From Chionis minor (lineage: Eukaryota > Chordata > Aves > Charadriiformes > Chionididae), in assembly GCA_013398295.1 (NCBI GenBank), contig VZSF01007799.1:691361-755360 (forward strand): a DNA stretch of 64,000 bases, written 5' to 3'. A program made the position numbers and the translations under genes. The notes below the pieces were generated by a model, which worked only from the letters and a program-made list of their open reading frames with translations, had not been told where the DNA came from and did no database searches. How positions within the stretch are numbered: the first letter of the stretch is position 1; the number at the start of each line of letters is the position of its first letter. Below are positions 37,341 to 49,600 of this stretch, one piece after another.

Positions 37341-38185
37341 ATCTATTTCAGCCCATGATAGGACTTGCTTCAAATTGAAAATGCTTATGCGAAGGAATAC
37401 ATTTACCCTCAATGTTTACAAACCGTTTGTTTTTTGATGGTGGTAATTTCCCCTGTGTTTTCTAATAACAGTAATGACTGTAGTGCTTATGAAAGAATTA
37501 GAAAAACAAAGCAAGCTATAGAAAAATGTCTGCTCTGCTCAGAAGCTTACGTCTGTAGCAACTAAGCTAAGCTAGCCAAAAAACATGGAAAATAGGAAAG
37601 CCGAGAGAGATTTTTGAAAATCAGTGACACCCAACACTTCCGTGTTTACGGATATAATTGATGCCCAGAGCTCAGTAGTTTTTATCTGTTTTTAAGGAAA
37701 TTAGCAATTGGACGAATAATGAAATAATTTACCGGGTACTACCATGATGCTTTCCCCTCTTTAGAGCTTTCACAGCTAACAAAACCTATCAGACACTCAA
37801 CAAACAGCACAAATTTTCCTCTAGGTTAAAGCTTAGAAAGGATTTTAAAATTTGGGCAAAAGTCTTTGCAAGTCTGATAACACATTTCAAATGTTACTTC
37901 TGTATAGTAAGCCAGAAGACCATTTGTTGTCCTCTCTCTACATACCATTTCAGCAGGAAAGCCTCAGGTGTAGCTCACAGAACAAGCCTGCTTTTGCTGC
38001 TTCGCAGGAAAGGCCATTTCTATTTGTAGACTGCATCGTTTAAAAACAGCAGCAACATACTATACAGACTGCCTGGATGGCTTCAACCTGTCTGAAAGTG
38101 TGTTCCTCTCAGACCTCTTCTGGTGTATGCAAAGCGTGTGCTTTTCATTTAAGGCATCTAAATACTGTCAAAGTGTGGACTAGGG
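37341..38185. other. non-coding DNA
   Basis: Short open frames only; nothing recognised. Confidence 0.5.
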
Positions 38186-38670
38186 GATGTCAGACCTTGC
38201 TAACCGGCTACATGTGAAGTCAGGCGATGCAACTCCGGGGGGGAGAGAAACATTTAGCGATAGGTACCTTGACAGTCCTGGAAAAAGCACAACATTTTTG
38301 CCTGTCAGTGGAGAGGTTAATTTTAATAGACCTTTGGTAAGAGGGGTGCGGCAGCCCTGGCTGGGCGCAGGCTGCCATCGCCGGTTGCTGTCAGCACGGG
38401 GCACAAAGCGCCTGAGAACAGCGTTTTGGCGACTGCTGACAGCAGGAAGCATGCCTTGTTCGCTCCACCAAACTGCGAGGACAGGACGTTATAATCCTGT
38501 AGGGAAAAGCCACAGGCAGCAACACCAAACAGGGAAATGCGGACTTTTATGTTGGGCTATCCTTCGTGTTGCAGTTACCATTACAGCCAGATGCCCGGGG
38601 AGGGAGTACAGACCGTCTGCATGATGTCTTTCCCATTCAGACCAACAGAACTGCGCCTTTTCACACAACC
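38186..38670. promoter_or_regulatory. CpG-rich patch, possible regulatory island
   Basis: By eye about 20 CpG dinucleotides occur in roughly 480 bp of about 50 percent GC, a density well above the rest of the window and near what is called a CpG island. It contains an odd palindrome TGCTGTCAGCA (38386-38396) and its reverse complement TGCTGACAGCA (38434-38444), which could pair as an 11-bp hairpin or act as paired binding sites resembling Maf half-sites. An open frame of 145 codons (38187-38624, plus) crosses the patch but has no recognisable domain and is probably due to the lower AT content. Possible meanings are an orphan CpG island, an enhancer or a non-coding RNA promoter. The functional reading is inference. 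Confidence 0.35.
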
Positions 38671-38784
38671 GTCGCTGTTAATGAAGAATTATGCCTTGGC
38701 ATGTGCATCATAAGTAATAAAAGCTTTTGCCATATTCACGTTACTATCTTCGGAAAACACACCAATGATGCTATCTTTGGTAGC

Positions 38785-38837
38785 ATTCTATTTGGTCCCT
38801 GCAAATAGAATTTGGAACCATTCTATTTGGTTCTTTT
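38785..38837. repeat. compact inverted and direct repeat cluster
   Basis: ATTCTATTTG (38785-38794) is followed by its exact reverse complement CAAATAGAAT (38802-38811). The word ATTCTATTTGGT then recurs directly at 38820-38831, itself bracketed by GGAACCA / TGGTTC arms. The segment can form alternative hairpins. Confidence 0.75.
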
Positions 38838-40623
38838 ATAAGCTTCTTATGTTCAGCAGTTGTTTCAACCTGATTTTTTTGGTGGTTGATGCAGGGCTAG
38901 GTAGTCCCTTCCTTCAAGAAATGCTGGTTTTTCCAAACATACAGGTAATACAGGTGAAGTTACTTTGGAGAACTAAACAACACTCACAAGATGCATTGAG
39001 TGTTGTTCCTACCCCTGCCCCGAAGGGCAAGGCAAATGTTTTATAGGAAGTGGTGAATGCTACAGGCAGCATTTTTCTGAACAAAATCAAATGTTTATAT
39101 ATTTGCATCTGAATTGAACTAGTCACTTTTAGACACCTTTTCTAGGCATGGAGGGAAAGCTCTTTCAAGCTGTGATTCATCTTAATATATATATCCTCTT
39201 GAAGTAAATATCTAAAATACAACATGTTGATCTTGCTACAAAATCTCCGATTTTTTATCACTGACTAGAAATAAAACCTCAGCTGCTCGTTCAGATGTAG
39301 ACAGCTAAAGCCGGGTATGATGAATCTCACCCTGTTAGATTCTAAAGACCAACTCATCAGTGAATTCACCCCACTGATAAATGACTACTGCAGAATCAGA
39401 GATACGTAGCACTCATCACCCAGACAATTAGCGCCTATAAGCTCACATCTATGGTTTAAGGGACAGAATAATTTACTGCAGTACCTCTGCATGTGCCTCT
39501 GATCCTTACGCTGAAAAAAGAACGTATGTGATTTCTCAGATAGTAGCATTGTATTTTCTAACTCCATTATAATACAGGTAGAGCCCTCTAACACGGTGCC
39601 CTCTGTCTCTGCAAAGTAGGCTCTGCCCTTGGCTGCCACCCGGCACCCCTCCAGCTGCTGCCAGTGGCACAGAGTTAAGAGACCACTGAGTGCTCATCCA
39701 AGCGTAGCCACCCCTGCGCATCTCGGTACTCACACCAGTGTAGATGATGGACACTTTGCAGCTGCCAAAATAATTAACTTTTAAAAATTCACTTATTCTT
39801 TTGTCTGTTCCTGCGTTCCAAGTACTAGCGGAAACCCTTTCAGCTGCCAAACTTGTTTCTTTGCTCATCCTTGCAAACCTACTTAAGTAAATATATGTTC
39901 TTTGATCCTCAGTGCTATCCATTACATAGCTGGAAAACTGTATAGCTAAGACTACTCTCCTAAATTTATCAGTAAATTTATAATTTTTCTCATTTCCATG
40001 GGAAAAAGGTGGCGGAACTAGTTGCTTCATTTATCCTTGTATACAAGTCAGAAGAGGAACTGATGATAAAGTGTATTTTATAACATTAGAAATTGTAGTT
40101 TGAAAAGCATTTTTCAGATCTATAGTTCATAATGAAGTGTGCAGAATGACGATAAGGATGAGCTACCCTGAATAAGTACTAATTTCATTCCTACTTATCT
40201 GTCCCTTTTCCATGTCATGGCTTCAATTTCAGGTTATGATTACCTGGATAAAAATCCTTCCCTTAAGATACTTCAACATTTGGTGTGTGTGTGTGCAAAG
40301 CAATTATGGAAAAGATCATTTGTTTTCTTTTGAGTACCATCTCCATGCCTAAGGTACTGAACTAATAAATGAGGCCAAAAGTTCATAAAATGAAAAACTG
40401 CAAGAACCCCTGTTGCTGACTTACTTCATTATGGAAAAAAAAAAAAAAAAAGGAAAAGTGAGAAGAGACAGGAAGAGTTAAGCATGTGTTGTAAGACTGC
40501 TTGAACAAAGTAGCTTGGTTCTTCCCAGGGGACAGGAGATGGGCAGAGAGTGGGGATTGCTCAGTTCAAGGAGAAACCAAATAATTCCTTCAAAAACACT
40601 GAAAAGTAGAGAAGGAAAAAAAT

Positions 40624-40649
40624 AAGCTTGCGAAAGCAAGCTTTTTTTT
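40624..40649 (+). repeat. 8-bp hairpin with GAAA loop followed by T8 tract
   Basis: AAGCTTGC (40624-40631), loop GAAA, and exact reverse complement GCAAGCTT (40636-40643) run into a T tract (40642-40649). The shape resembles a bacterial intrinsic terminator or an RNA polymerase III stop. The surroundings are ordinary vertebrate DNA and no upstream small RNA gene is visible, so it is recorded as a structural motif only. Confidence 0.7.
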
Positions 40650-41289
40650 AACTGAGTGATCCTAATGGCAAAGTGAAGTGCTAGAAAATTCTGCATTTTC
40701 TGGAATGTTGCACATGGGGTTAGCAGAATTGCATGCAAGACTGCTGGCATCTGCAGCCACTCCAAATGCTTATGGATTAGATCTGCAAGGTAGACTGCTG
40801 CCGAAAATGGAAGTCCTGTGTCTCTTCTCTTTCCTCTCTCAACTTGGCTGCTTTAAGCAGACTCCTGCCTTGCATAAGATTTAATTGTTCTTATGAGTCT
40901 GCAGTGATATGGATCAGTCTGAAGAGCTAAGAGAAAACTGAGGGTTTTTTGACAGGTTCATTTTGTGTCAGTAAATGACAGAGTTGATCTTGCTCAATAC
41001 GTGGGTGCCAAATTACTAATACAGATGACTTGGAAGCTGGGACAGGAGCACGTCGCCGATGAGCCAGGCCATGGCTTTCGACAGACACACAGCTGGACTA
41101 GAATAAGGGCACTGTGAAGTGCAACTTGCATTTTTTTTGGAACTACACAGTTCCTGTGAGTGAGTCACGGCAGGTAACATCCCCAGAGATCACATCAACA
41201 TGATTAAGGCCAGGGGTACAATGATAAAGATCCTCCTTGTACTGGCTGCACCTGGCTAGATTTGCCACAAATACTTGACGTAAGAGCAA

Positions 41290-41960
41290 GGGGTAGGAAA
41301 ATCCGACCATGGATATTTGTGGAGGTGGGAGGACTCGGATCCAACGAGCAGCTGAAGTAGTGAGGAAACAGTTAGGACTCAAAAGGCAAAGACAAAAAAT
41401 GAGGGAAGTGGAGGAGAATGTGACTGAATGGCAATTTTGGGGAGAAGTGTCTATGGCTGGGAACCAACAAAAAAGGAATGCAGAAATAAAGCACATAGGG
41501 TTTAGGTTTAAGGAAAGGGACTGTGATGGGGGACGGAAGAGATTTGCTGCAGTGTGTGAAGATCAGCCTGGACCCAAACAATGCAACCCGAGATGGCAGA
41601 CAGCCATTAGGACCTGATAAATGGAGACTGGGTTTGGGAACAAAGGGAGATGAGGACTGCAGCAAGGTCTCGGTTGAAAGACCAGGATAGTGGCAGACTG
41701 GCGAATGCAGAAGAGATCAAGTCAGCAGCAGAGGAGGAGAGGGAACGAGGAACACACGCCTGCTTGTTCACAAACATTGCAATGAAACCCAAAGCCTCCT
41801 ATTTTAGTTTCAGCAAACTGGTGGAAACCACTGTGTTGCCCATTTTCATTTCAGCAGAATATCCACCAGAGAAGGGCAACCCCTACTGTTCTCCATTAGT
41901 CAGAGGAGGGAGAGAAGAAGGGAGCAGAGCTGAGACAGGAGGTAACACGACGTCTTGGTG
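41290..41960. other. purine-rich block on the plus strand
   Basis: The plus strand is visibly enriched in A and G over about 650 bp, with two open frames of about 100 codons in different frames (41309-41617 and 41650-41961). Neither shows a domain. The texture differs sharply from the AT-rich flanks and resembles the reverse complement of the block at 52560-53350. I could not establish a clear alignment by eye. It may be an old unclassified repeat or part of a non-coding transcript. Confidence 0.4.
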
Positions 41961-42113
41961 ACACCAGCAACTTGAACAGCCAAATGGGCATTTTGCTCTC
42001 CGGAATTTTGCTTTCATCTATAATTAGCCTCCTCCAGGGCACATATGGAAATCAATAAGGAAAATCCCTAAAATAGCAAAAGCACTATAACCTGGTAAAA
42101 CTCACTGGGGATT

Positions 42114-42203
42114 AAGAGAGAGAGAGAGAGAGAAAGAAAGAAAGAAAGAGAGAAAGAGAGAAAGAAAGAAAGCAAGAAAGAAAGAAAGAAAGAGAAAGAA
42201 AAA
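42114..42203. repeat. (AG)n/(AAAG)n microsatellite
   Basis: About 90 bp of pure purine sequence on the plus strand start as (AG)n and change to mixed AAAG and GAGA units with one C interruption (near 42173). Such tracts are polymorphic in length and can form triplex DNA. Confidence 0.97.
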
Positions 42204-43623
42204 TATTTATTCTGCTTACATTCCTAATTACATCAAGAACAACTGACTATGAATGGTAAGACAATCAGTCAGAGACTGCTAAGAATTCATTTCTAAGTAT
42301 GCCTTCTATATAACTGTAGATAATGAGCTTCACTGTGATGTTTTGATTGATATAAATTAAGCTTCAATTAACTAGACACCTTTATTTTTAAATATAATTT
42401 TCCCCATATATTGATATACATTTAAATTGAATATTAAATATAATTAATGTATTATTAATAGAAGCCTGCATTATGATAAAAATTCATATAATTGTGGATT
42501 ACAAAATCAGTAAGCAGAAAAAAAAAAATCAAAATTTCTCCTATAAAATACAGCCAAATTTTCTCTCATTGTCAGATGGAGTCAAACTCCACAGCCAGCC
42601 AGAAAAAAAAAAAAAATTAACAAGTCATGCTCATCAGTAAGGAAGCCAACATAAATGGAAGAGTTCTCATTTATTTTACATACTCTCTGAAATATCATCA
42701 AGCAAATTGTGACTGCCAAAGTAATAAACCTAAGTATCCAGAACACTTTGTAGACATAATATTTCTAGTTACACAAACCTAACAGCACACTAAATGAGTT
42801 TATTAGTCTCCTCTGTACATATTAAGGGGGGAAATATGCTGTACCCCATAGATTTGCTCTCCATGAAACTGTAAATGAGAGTTGCGATTATCAAGTAATG
42901 TAATGTGCAAAACAAGACTCATTCATATGAGCATAAACACACATTCATACAAACACATGCCCAAACACATTCTGGAAGCAACGGGAAAAGATCACCAGGC
43001 CTTTGCCAGCTGTTTGAACCATCTAAATCCAGCAACATCTCCAGACGTCCAAAGAATCCAGTAAGCCACAGGGGTATTTGCTGTACTGGGAAGCTCTGCA
43101 CGTCCCCTAGAGCCACCTGTGGTGCAGCCCCCCGAGCAGCAGGAATACCCACAGTCGGATGTGTGCAGTGGATGTACGACCTCTCTCCAGCTATAAAACT
43201 TTTGCAAAATTACTCCACTGGGGCTATAAGCAGCAGGTTTATAACACAGTGCATCTCAGACTGATCTAAAACCTATTAAAGTCAAAGGGAGCCCTTCAAT
43301 TGATTTTATATTAGCTTTGGCTCAGTCCCTTAAGATAACTCGTGGACTAGGTTAGCCAGACAAAAGAGGCTTGGAACATGAAAAGGTGTTAGATGTAGCC
43401 TTTAAATAGAAGATTTTGGTTTTAGTATAGGTTCTGAATGCAACAGAATGTTTAAGACAGATATCTTAATTTTTTTGAAAACAATTGTCTCACTTTTCTC
43501 ATTTAAAAGCTTAGTTGTGATGATACTGTAGCTATAATAAGCCCTGTACCTGTTTGGTTGATTGCAGGAGTTAATGCAGTAAATGCAGTAGAAAACCAAG
43601 CAGTAGGAAAATATATTTACAAT

Positions 43624-43627
<4 letters not shown>
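42204..43627. other. AT-rich non-coding DNA
   Basis: A very AT-rich stretch lies at about 42350-42490, with A runs near 42520 and 42603-42616. Open frames of up to 119 codons at 42882-43264 overlap on both strands and show no domain. Confidence 0.5.
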
Positions 43628-43663
<36 letters not shown>

Positions 43664-43673
43664 TTTTTTTTTT
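43628..43673. repeat. T30-A6-T10 homopolymer tract
   Basis: Thirty consecutive T are followed by six A and ten T. It is the longest homopolymer in the window. The A6 and flanking T runs are self-complementary. A 30-base run is a likely site of length error in the assembly. I see no retrotransposed gene sequence next to it that would make it a poly(A) tail on the minus strand. Confidence 0.97.
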
Positions 43674-46600
43674 AAGAAATGCTTATTCCAAAATCCACAA
43701 AACTGAGAGGGGTCTAAAACTATGAGACTTACTTAAAAGTTCATGCTAGTGTGTGGTCTGTGATGATTCTTTTGTACAGCTGGGAATTTTACCATCATGA
43801 TCTGTGGTTTACAAATACCCAGAGAAGCCTGTTTATATCACAAATGTGTTCAGAAGACATTTTCTGAATGCTTGTTATCCTCTGAATTCAAGTCTTGATT
43901 AAAAATTATCAGGTTCATGCTATGTTTATTCATACTCATTTATTAAACAGTCAAATCTTAATTTGTGTGTATGTATTCTTAAAGAATGTTACGAGGAAAA
44001 ATACTTTCATATAATATGCCTCTTGCTGCAAAATACTGGAAAACCCGCTCTGGCCATTATGTCCACTTCTGAGCTCGGGGGCCACCGGCTTCAGGGTCTC
44101 CTTTCTGCAGGTGGCTTTAGCCAAATGACCTTGTAGTCTCAACTACATCATCTCCACAGTGTTTCATAAACATCTTGTAATTATCTCAATAATGGGAGTT
44201 ACTAGCTGTAACAGATACATGCTTTTTGTAAATAATCCACCCAGGAGTGTGCCTGCACAGTCCTGATCTTTTCAGCTGCTCAGAGGTAAACACACAGATG
44301 GGAAGAAAGAACAAGCTGCTGTAATAATTAGCCTTGAAAATTCTGAGCAGGGAAAATACACCAGCAGCACGTACTGAAAATATAAACCTATGGGTTTCGG
44401 AGAAAGTTCAGCTCCTCCTGGTGCTTCTGAAAATTGTGCTAAGTATCAATCTGCACCTCTAAAAATCTGGCTACTCAATAACTACTTCCTGAAGACTTTC
44501 AGCAAAATATATATGCATGTCAAACTGACATTTAAAAATTAGATGTGCTTTCAACAATTTTACTCTGATCTCAATTTCTACACCCCAGAAATTCCAAAAT
44601 CTGCTCCCTATGCCACCTGCCCAGTTAATAAAGATTTGCTAATTTTCTTTGTGCATGTTATATGCAGTAACTTTTCATGATGACATGTACTGTGTAATTG
44701 CAAAAGTAGCAGTAACATTTTCATAAATTATTTTAATTTGGCAATTTAAATTCCAAATGCTAAGGGATCTTGAATTCAAAGTAACTGATTACGAAACCCC
44801 GACACCTCTAATATGTAACTACCTGATAACCTGTATGCAAACTATCACAGTTAACCATTGCCATGGAAGGTTTTACATCCATAATGCACTAAAGAATACA
44901 TATATGTATATATAAAATAACAATAGGATTTATTTCTATTCTTTATCAAAACATACAGTGAGGTGTGTCACAAGTGTAAAGATCAAATGCTTTATGTCTT
45001 GGGAGAATTACAGCTATATGTGAAATTATATACTGTATTTGGGTGCAAACTGAAATTAAAAGAATTCCTCATTAATATCACAGTATAAGCTCATCAAAGT
45101 CAGTATTTCTTCCCTGAGAGACTATGTAGAGACTGCAGTCCTTGCCAGGGGATGCATGACCTGCTCTTTGGCTGTTGCTCAGGTACACACTGTTTGCTAT
45201 AGCCCAACATTTACTAAGTATGACAAGTCACAGAACAGCTTGGAAACGCTACTTAGTATCCTCTTCCTGACAAGAACTGTTCTTCATAAAACTTCAACAG
45301 AAACTTGCCATATCAACTTTGATTCCCCAAATACACCTGCTTCATGAAATCCACAGGTTAGATAGTCTTAATCTATTTACTATATGCCATAGTGATTTGC
45401 ATTGCTCTCGTTCCTTAATCAAAATGTTTTGCAGTCTCAAGTCAAACACAGAAGAACATAGTAAAGACATGATAAACATGAATGAAGTAATGAACGCTAA
45501 GGGGCAAGGGACATTGAAAATTTAATTTCTTCCTATTTTGTAACCCAATCACTGTTAATGGATATCAGACTTGAAGTGAATATAAAAGTTGAGATGTAAT
45601 AAAGAATTTAGTCATATTTCAAAGAAAAAAATATTTTTATATCAAGAATTTTCTGAATAATTGGTAACAAAAATGTTGGGATATACAATTTCATGCTCTT
45701 AAAGTTTACAGCAATCTAATTATTAGATACCCAGATAACAGCTAATTTGTGTCTGATATCACATCTGTGGAGATCTTAAACTTCCCTCTGAAGTGTTCGA
45801 TATTGGCATTATTAAAGAAAGGAAGCTGGAGTAGCTGGATGTTGTCTGACTCTGCACGGCAACTTCTGTTTTCCTATTGAATGAAATATTGTGACCCAGC
45901 TACTAAGAAAAGACTTGCACTGTGATATAAAAATCATATAAGTAAAATCTTAGTATAGCTAAAGACAGTTTTTCACTAAAATACATGGTGTTTTCAAAAT
46001 CAATGAAGGTGTAATAAAGATTTCTGTTTCTCACAAAAAAAGCTAAGAAATGTCACTGGCATATTTGCATGATAGCTTAAACAGTCAACCCTGGAAAAAA
46101 TGGAAGCAATTTAAGGCTGAGATTTCCTTCTGCAAACAAATTCATTGTTCTTTCCTTAAGAGACTGTCCCAAGTATTTGTTACTTTCCAGTTGATGACGT
46201 GTTTTCATCAGTCACTTGTGGCCTGAAAAAAAAATAATTGTAGCATTTACCATATAAATAACTCTTCCCCCCCTACTCTCTTAAACTTCACAATATTGAT
46301 TTTCACAATGCAAATGATTTAAGATGGTTTTTATTCTTTCGGATTTTAAAAAAGAAGTTTCCTCATCCCAGTTCCTTGCGGAATGGCTTGAGGTAAAAAA
46401 GAACTCCTCTTATTTCTTTTCTTGTATAAAAAATATCCTTCACGTTTGACTGATCCATACGTTTTATCTACTCTTCTCCTCCAACATAAAATAACAGAAA
46501 ATATGTTGTTCACTACCAGATTACTAAGAATAAATGTCCCCCATACAAAACCAGATGACGCTATATAATGTCCAGAAATTTGGGCAAAAGGCAGGTAGAA

Positions 46601-49600
46601 AGACAGGCTGGGGTCCTATCAGCATTTTGGTTTCAGCATGCTGTCATCAGCTACCTGGAGCCATGAACGTGAATGGCACCGGGGCTTGTGGAGACTGAAT
46701 GAGGGTAATTTACTGAAATCTATTAAGGAGACTGCAGTGCCAAGAGCATAATGCGCTCCTCACATTTCACAGCTTCAGCATTTAGTTTGATGAGGACTTC
46801 AACAAATAAAGTTATTTTTTGTTCCGTCTGACTATTTTTTAAAGATGGGCAATTCTCTGAAAACCTTTTTACCCACCTGGATAGGCAGGCACTGAACTTA
46901 CTGCAACCGGACACACAACTTTTTCAGAAAACTATTAAAATGTGATTTTTAGGAGACTGTTTAGAAAATGATATGGTTCAGGTATAAGGGAAGCCTCCCT
47001 AAAGCTGTCAGTTGACTATCAGGAGGTGAACTGCCTGTTAGAGGTCTTGGGAAAGGCAAGAAATTTGCACCCCTTCTGATATCTGTGGGGTCTAAATGGA
47101 TCCTTCACAAATGGGGAAATGTGCCACTGACCTCTGCGCTTCTAAGCATTCATCTCTTTGCAAAACACAGTGATAATTTATGGATTATCACCTGGAATTA
47201 TTTCTTGATACCACAGGAAAAAGAGCCTGTTAAGTCAAGTTAAGCAAGACCATAGATAATCAAAATACATTTTGGTTTCTCAAGATGAACTCATGGTCCC
47301 TTAGTCCTTATGGCAATATATACTGTTAACTTTATATCCCCTATGCTAAGGAAAACAGCTTCAAAGAGTATGCTAGGAGTTAGTATTACAGTTGATTTTT
47401 CTTTAATAACAGTTTCATTTAGCAACATCCTTCAAAATGCAGATGGATATTTTTATTGCATTGTGTCTGACTGTTGGAGCATTTCAGCTGAATTCCAGTT
47501 TGCTAGCCCATCAGAAGAGAAAACAAATGATAAGTAGGCATCACACATTTACTTCAGCAGGAGCAAGGAGCAACTCGGAACACTCAGAAGTCAGATAATT
47601 TATTACCTGCATGTAAAAAGTGAAGTTTAATCCTTGCTATGCAACTAGAAAAGGGATGATGAATATAATGGATATAATCTGCTTAACATGAACAGCAAAA
47701 TAGAGCACTAAAAAAACCTTGAGAAATCTTCAGCACAAAACAAATATGCTGCTACTAATATGGAATGCTTCAGTCACATAAATTTACAAAAAGCAGTAAA
47801 ATGTTTTACAATCTGACTACAAGATCACCTGCCTTTAATCAAAAAGTTATTCTTAGGCTGTAGGTTATAAATGAGATTTGGGATTTTCACTTATTTCATT
47901 TTTGACTGAGAAGCTCCTTATTTTAAGATATGATGAAATTCAAATGACACTGCACCTTTTAAGCTGATGCAAATTGATACAACTGGAAGAAAATCCGTGG
48001 GGGAAAAGAATGCATGTAAAAGAGTATAGAATTGTTAGCATTATTCTAACACTATTATAATGTAGATGTTATAAATTAAACTTTAATTTCTTGATTATGA
48101 AAAGTAAAACAATGCTGAACACTGATGTAGGAAGAACATTGCTAGGGAGGTGACAATATTTCAGATACTGTTTACTATATGTTTTGTTTGTTTTATGAGT
48201 GCATTATATTTCTTTTCAGAGAGACTGTTTGGCATGGTACTTGTACCCCCAGCTGAGTGATACTGCTTTCATTCGGCACTGGACCTTGACTGACTCCCAG
48301 TTTCCACTTACATCTGAAAGGACAGAATGGCAGATAAATCCTCAAGATAGTCGAAAGTCTTAAGAAAGTGGATAAATCCTGCAAGAAAGGAGAGCTTGGT
48401 ATACCACTGACCTGAGCAACTACAGTATTTGCAGAACACATGCTATAGAAACCATACTTCAGTCAGAGGCCTCACACTTCAGAATTTGAACTTCAAGCAT
48501 TTTAATACTTAATATTCATCAGTAACTTGTAAAATCTTGAAGAACTATAATAATACAGTGCAAGTATTTATACTGAAGATTTATGAAGAAAGAAACTGGA
48601 AGACTCAGTGCAAAATAGTGTGGATTTTCTTGCCTATATTCTTGAGGACAATTAATCAGTCTCCATCTACATAAACCATGTGCTTAGGCAATATTTGAAA
48701 GAGGAAAATTTTGATTCCAAAATCTATTCACATCTCTGAATGTCAACCCCAGAATACGAGTCAAAGCCATAAAGAACACAGACAAATTTATTTAGCAATA
48801 TGAAAACTTTGCTGAAGAGTCTGAATTTATTTGCTCTATACAACCTGATTAGAAACAACTCAAATGAAGTGTTTCTAATTTGACAAGACATACTTCCATA
48901 CAATTGTTTTTCTAAGCAATAAGTGAATGAATTTCTATCTTTTCCTTCAAAACTACCAGCAAGTTAAAAAGTTTGCTATATCCTCTTAAAAAAATGCTGC
49001 ATATCATTCCCTGACCAGTTGATTACCATTTAGAACTTGTTTACTCTTTTATTTTTTAAAGTTAATGCTATATTTTGCAGTGACATTATAGCGTATCTCA
49101 GCTTATACAGGGAATCGTTAATTTCATACTTAATATCATAATTAAGAAAATACCCTGTCTTTTAGAAAGCTTCCACAGTACCCCTGAGTAATGGGTACAT
49201 CTGCAAGACTTTAAAAGCTGTTGAATAAAACTAATGTAAGATTTACGACAGTGTTAGAATGTAGTATATCTATTCAATATTCAGGTGTAATAGCCCAGGA
49301 GGTACCTGTTTACTAATACACATCATTCCATGTTATTTCCTCTTGCCTTTAATTATAGCAACATTATCTTAGAGTTTCCTCCAATTGCTGGAGAAGAGCC
49401 ATTGCTTAGAAGAGCACAAGAAGTAGATAGAAACTTTCTTGTTTATTCTTAGTCTATTTTGGCTGAGGGTTGTTCAGCCAGAGCCGAATTTAATTAGTGA
49501 TGAAGCTCAGTTTTCCCTTTTGCAAGCAGTTGACTTGTTCTCATTTCCAACAATCTTTAGGGTTCCCTTTCTATTTCAGTAGAATGAAGTTTCTGACAAA

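Larger units (their letters stand above)
38671..41289. other. non-coding DNA with small inverted repeats
   Basis: This stretch holds the inverted-repeat cluster at 38785-38837, a run of 17 A at 40435-40451 and the hairpin at 40624-40649. The minus-strand open frame of 164 codons at 39536-40030 is long for its composition but shows no domain and is not called as a gene. A short GC-richer section lies at about 39600-39730. Confidence 0.5.

Noticed and set aside
40624..40649. Possible bacterial contamination suggested by a terminator-like hairpin.
   Set aside because: The flanks are AT-rich vertebrate-type DNA without bacterial genes, Shine-Dalgarno sites or dense coding.
42114..42203. Regularly spaced repeats that could suggest a CRISPR-like array.
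   Set aside because: It is a simple GA/GAAA microsatellite without spacers.
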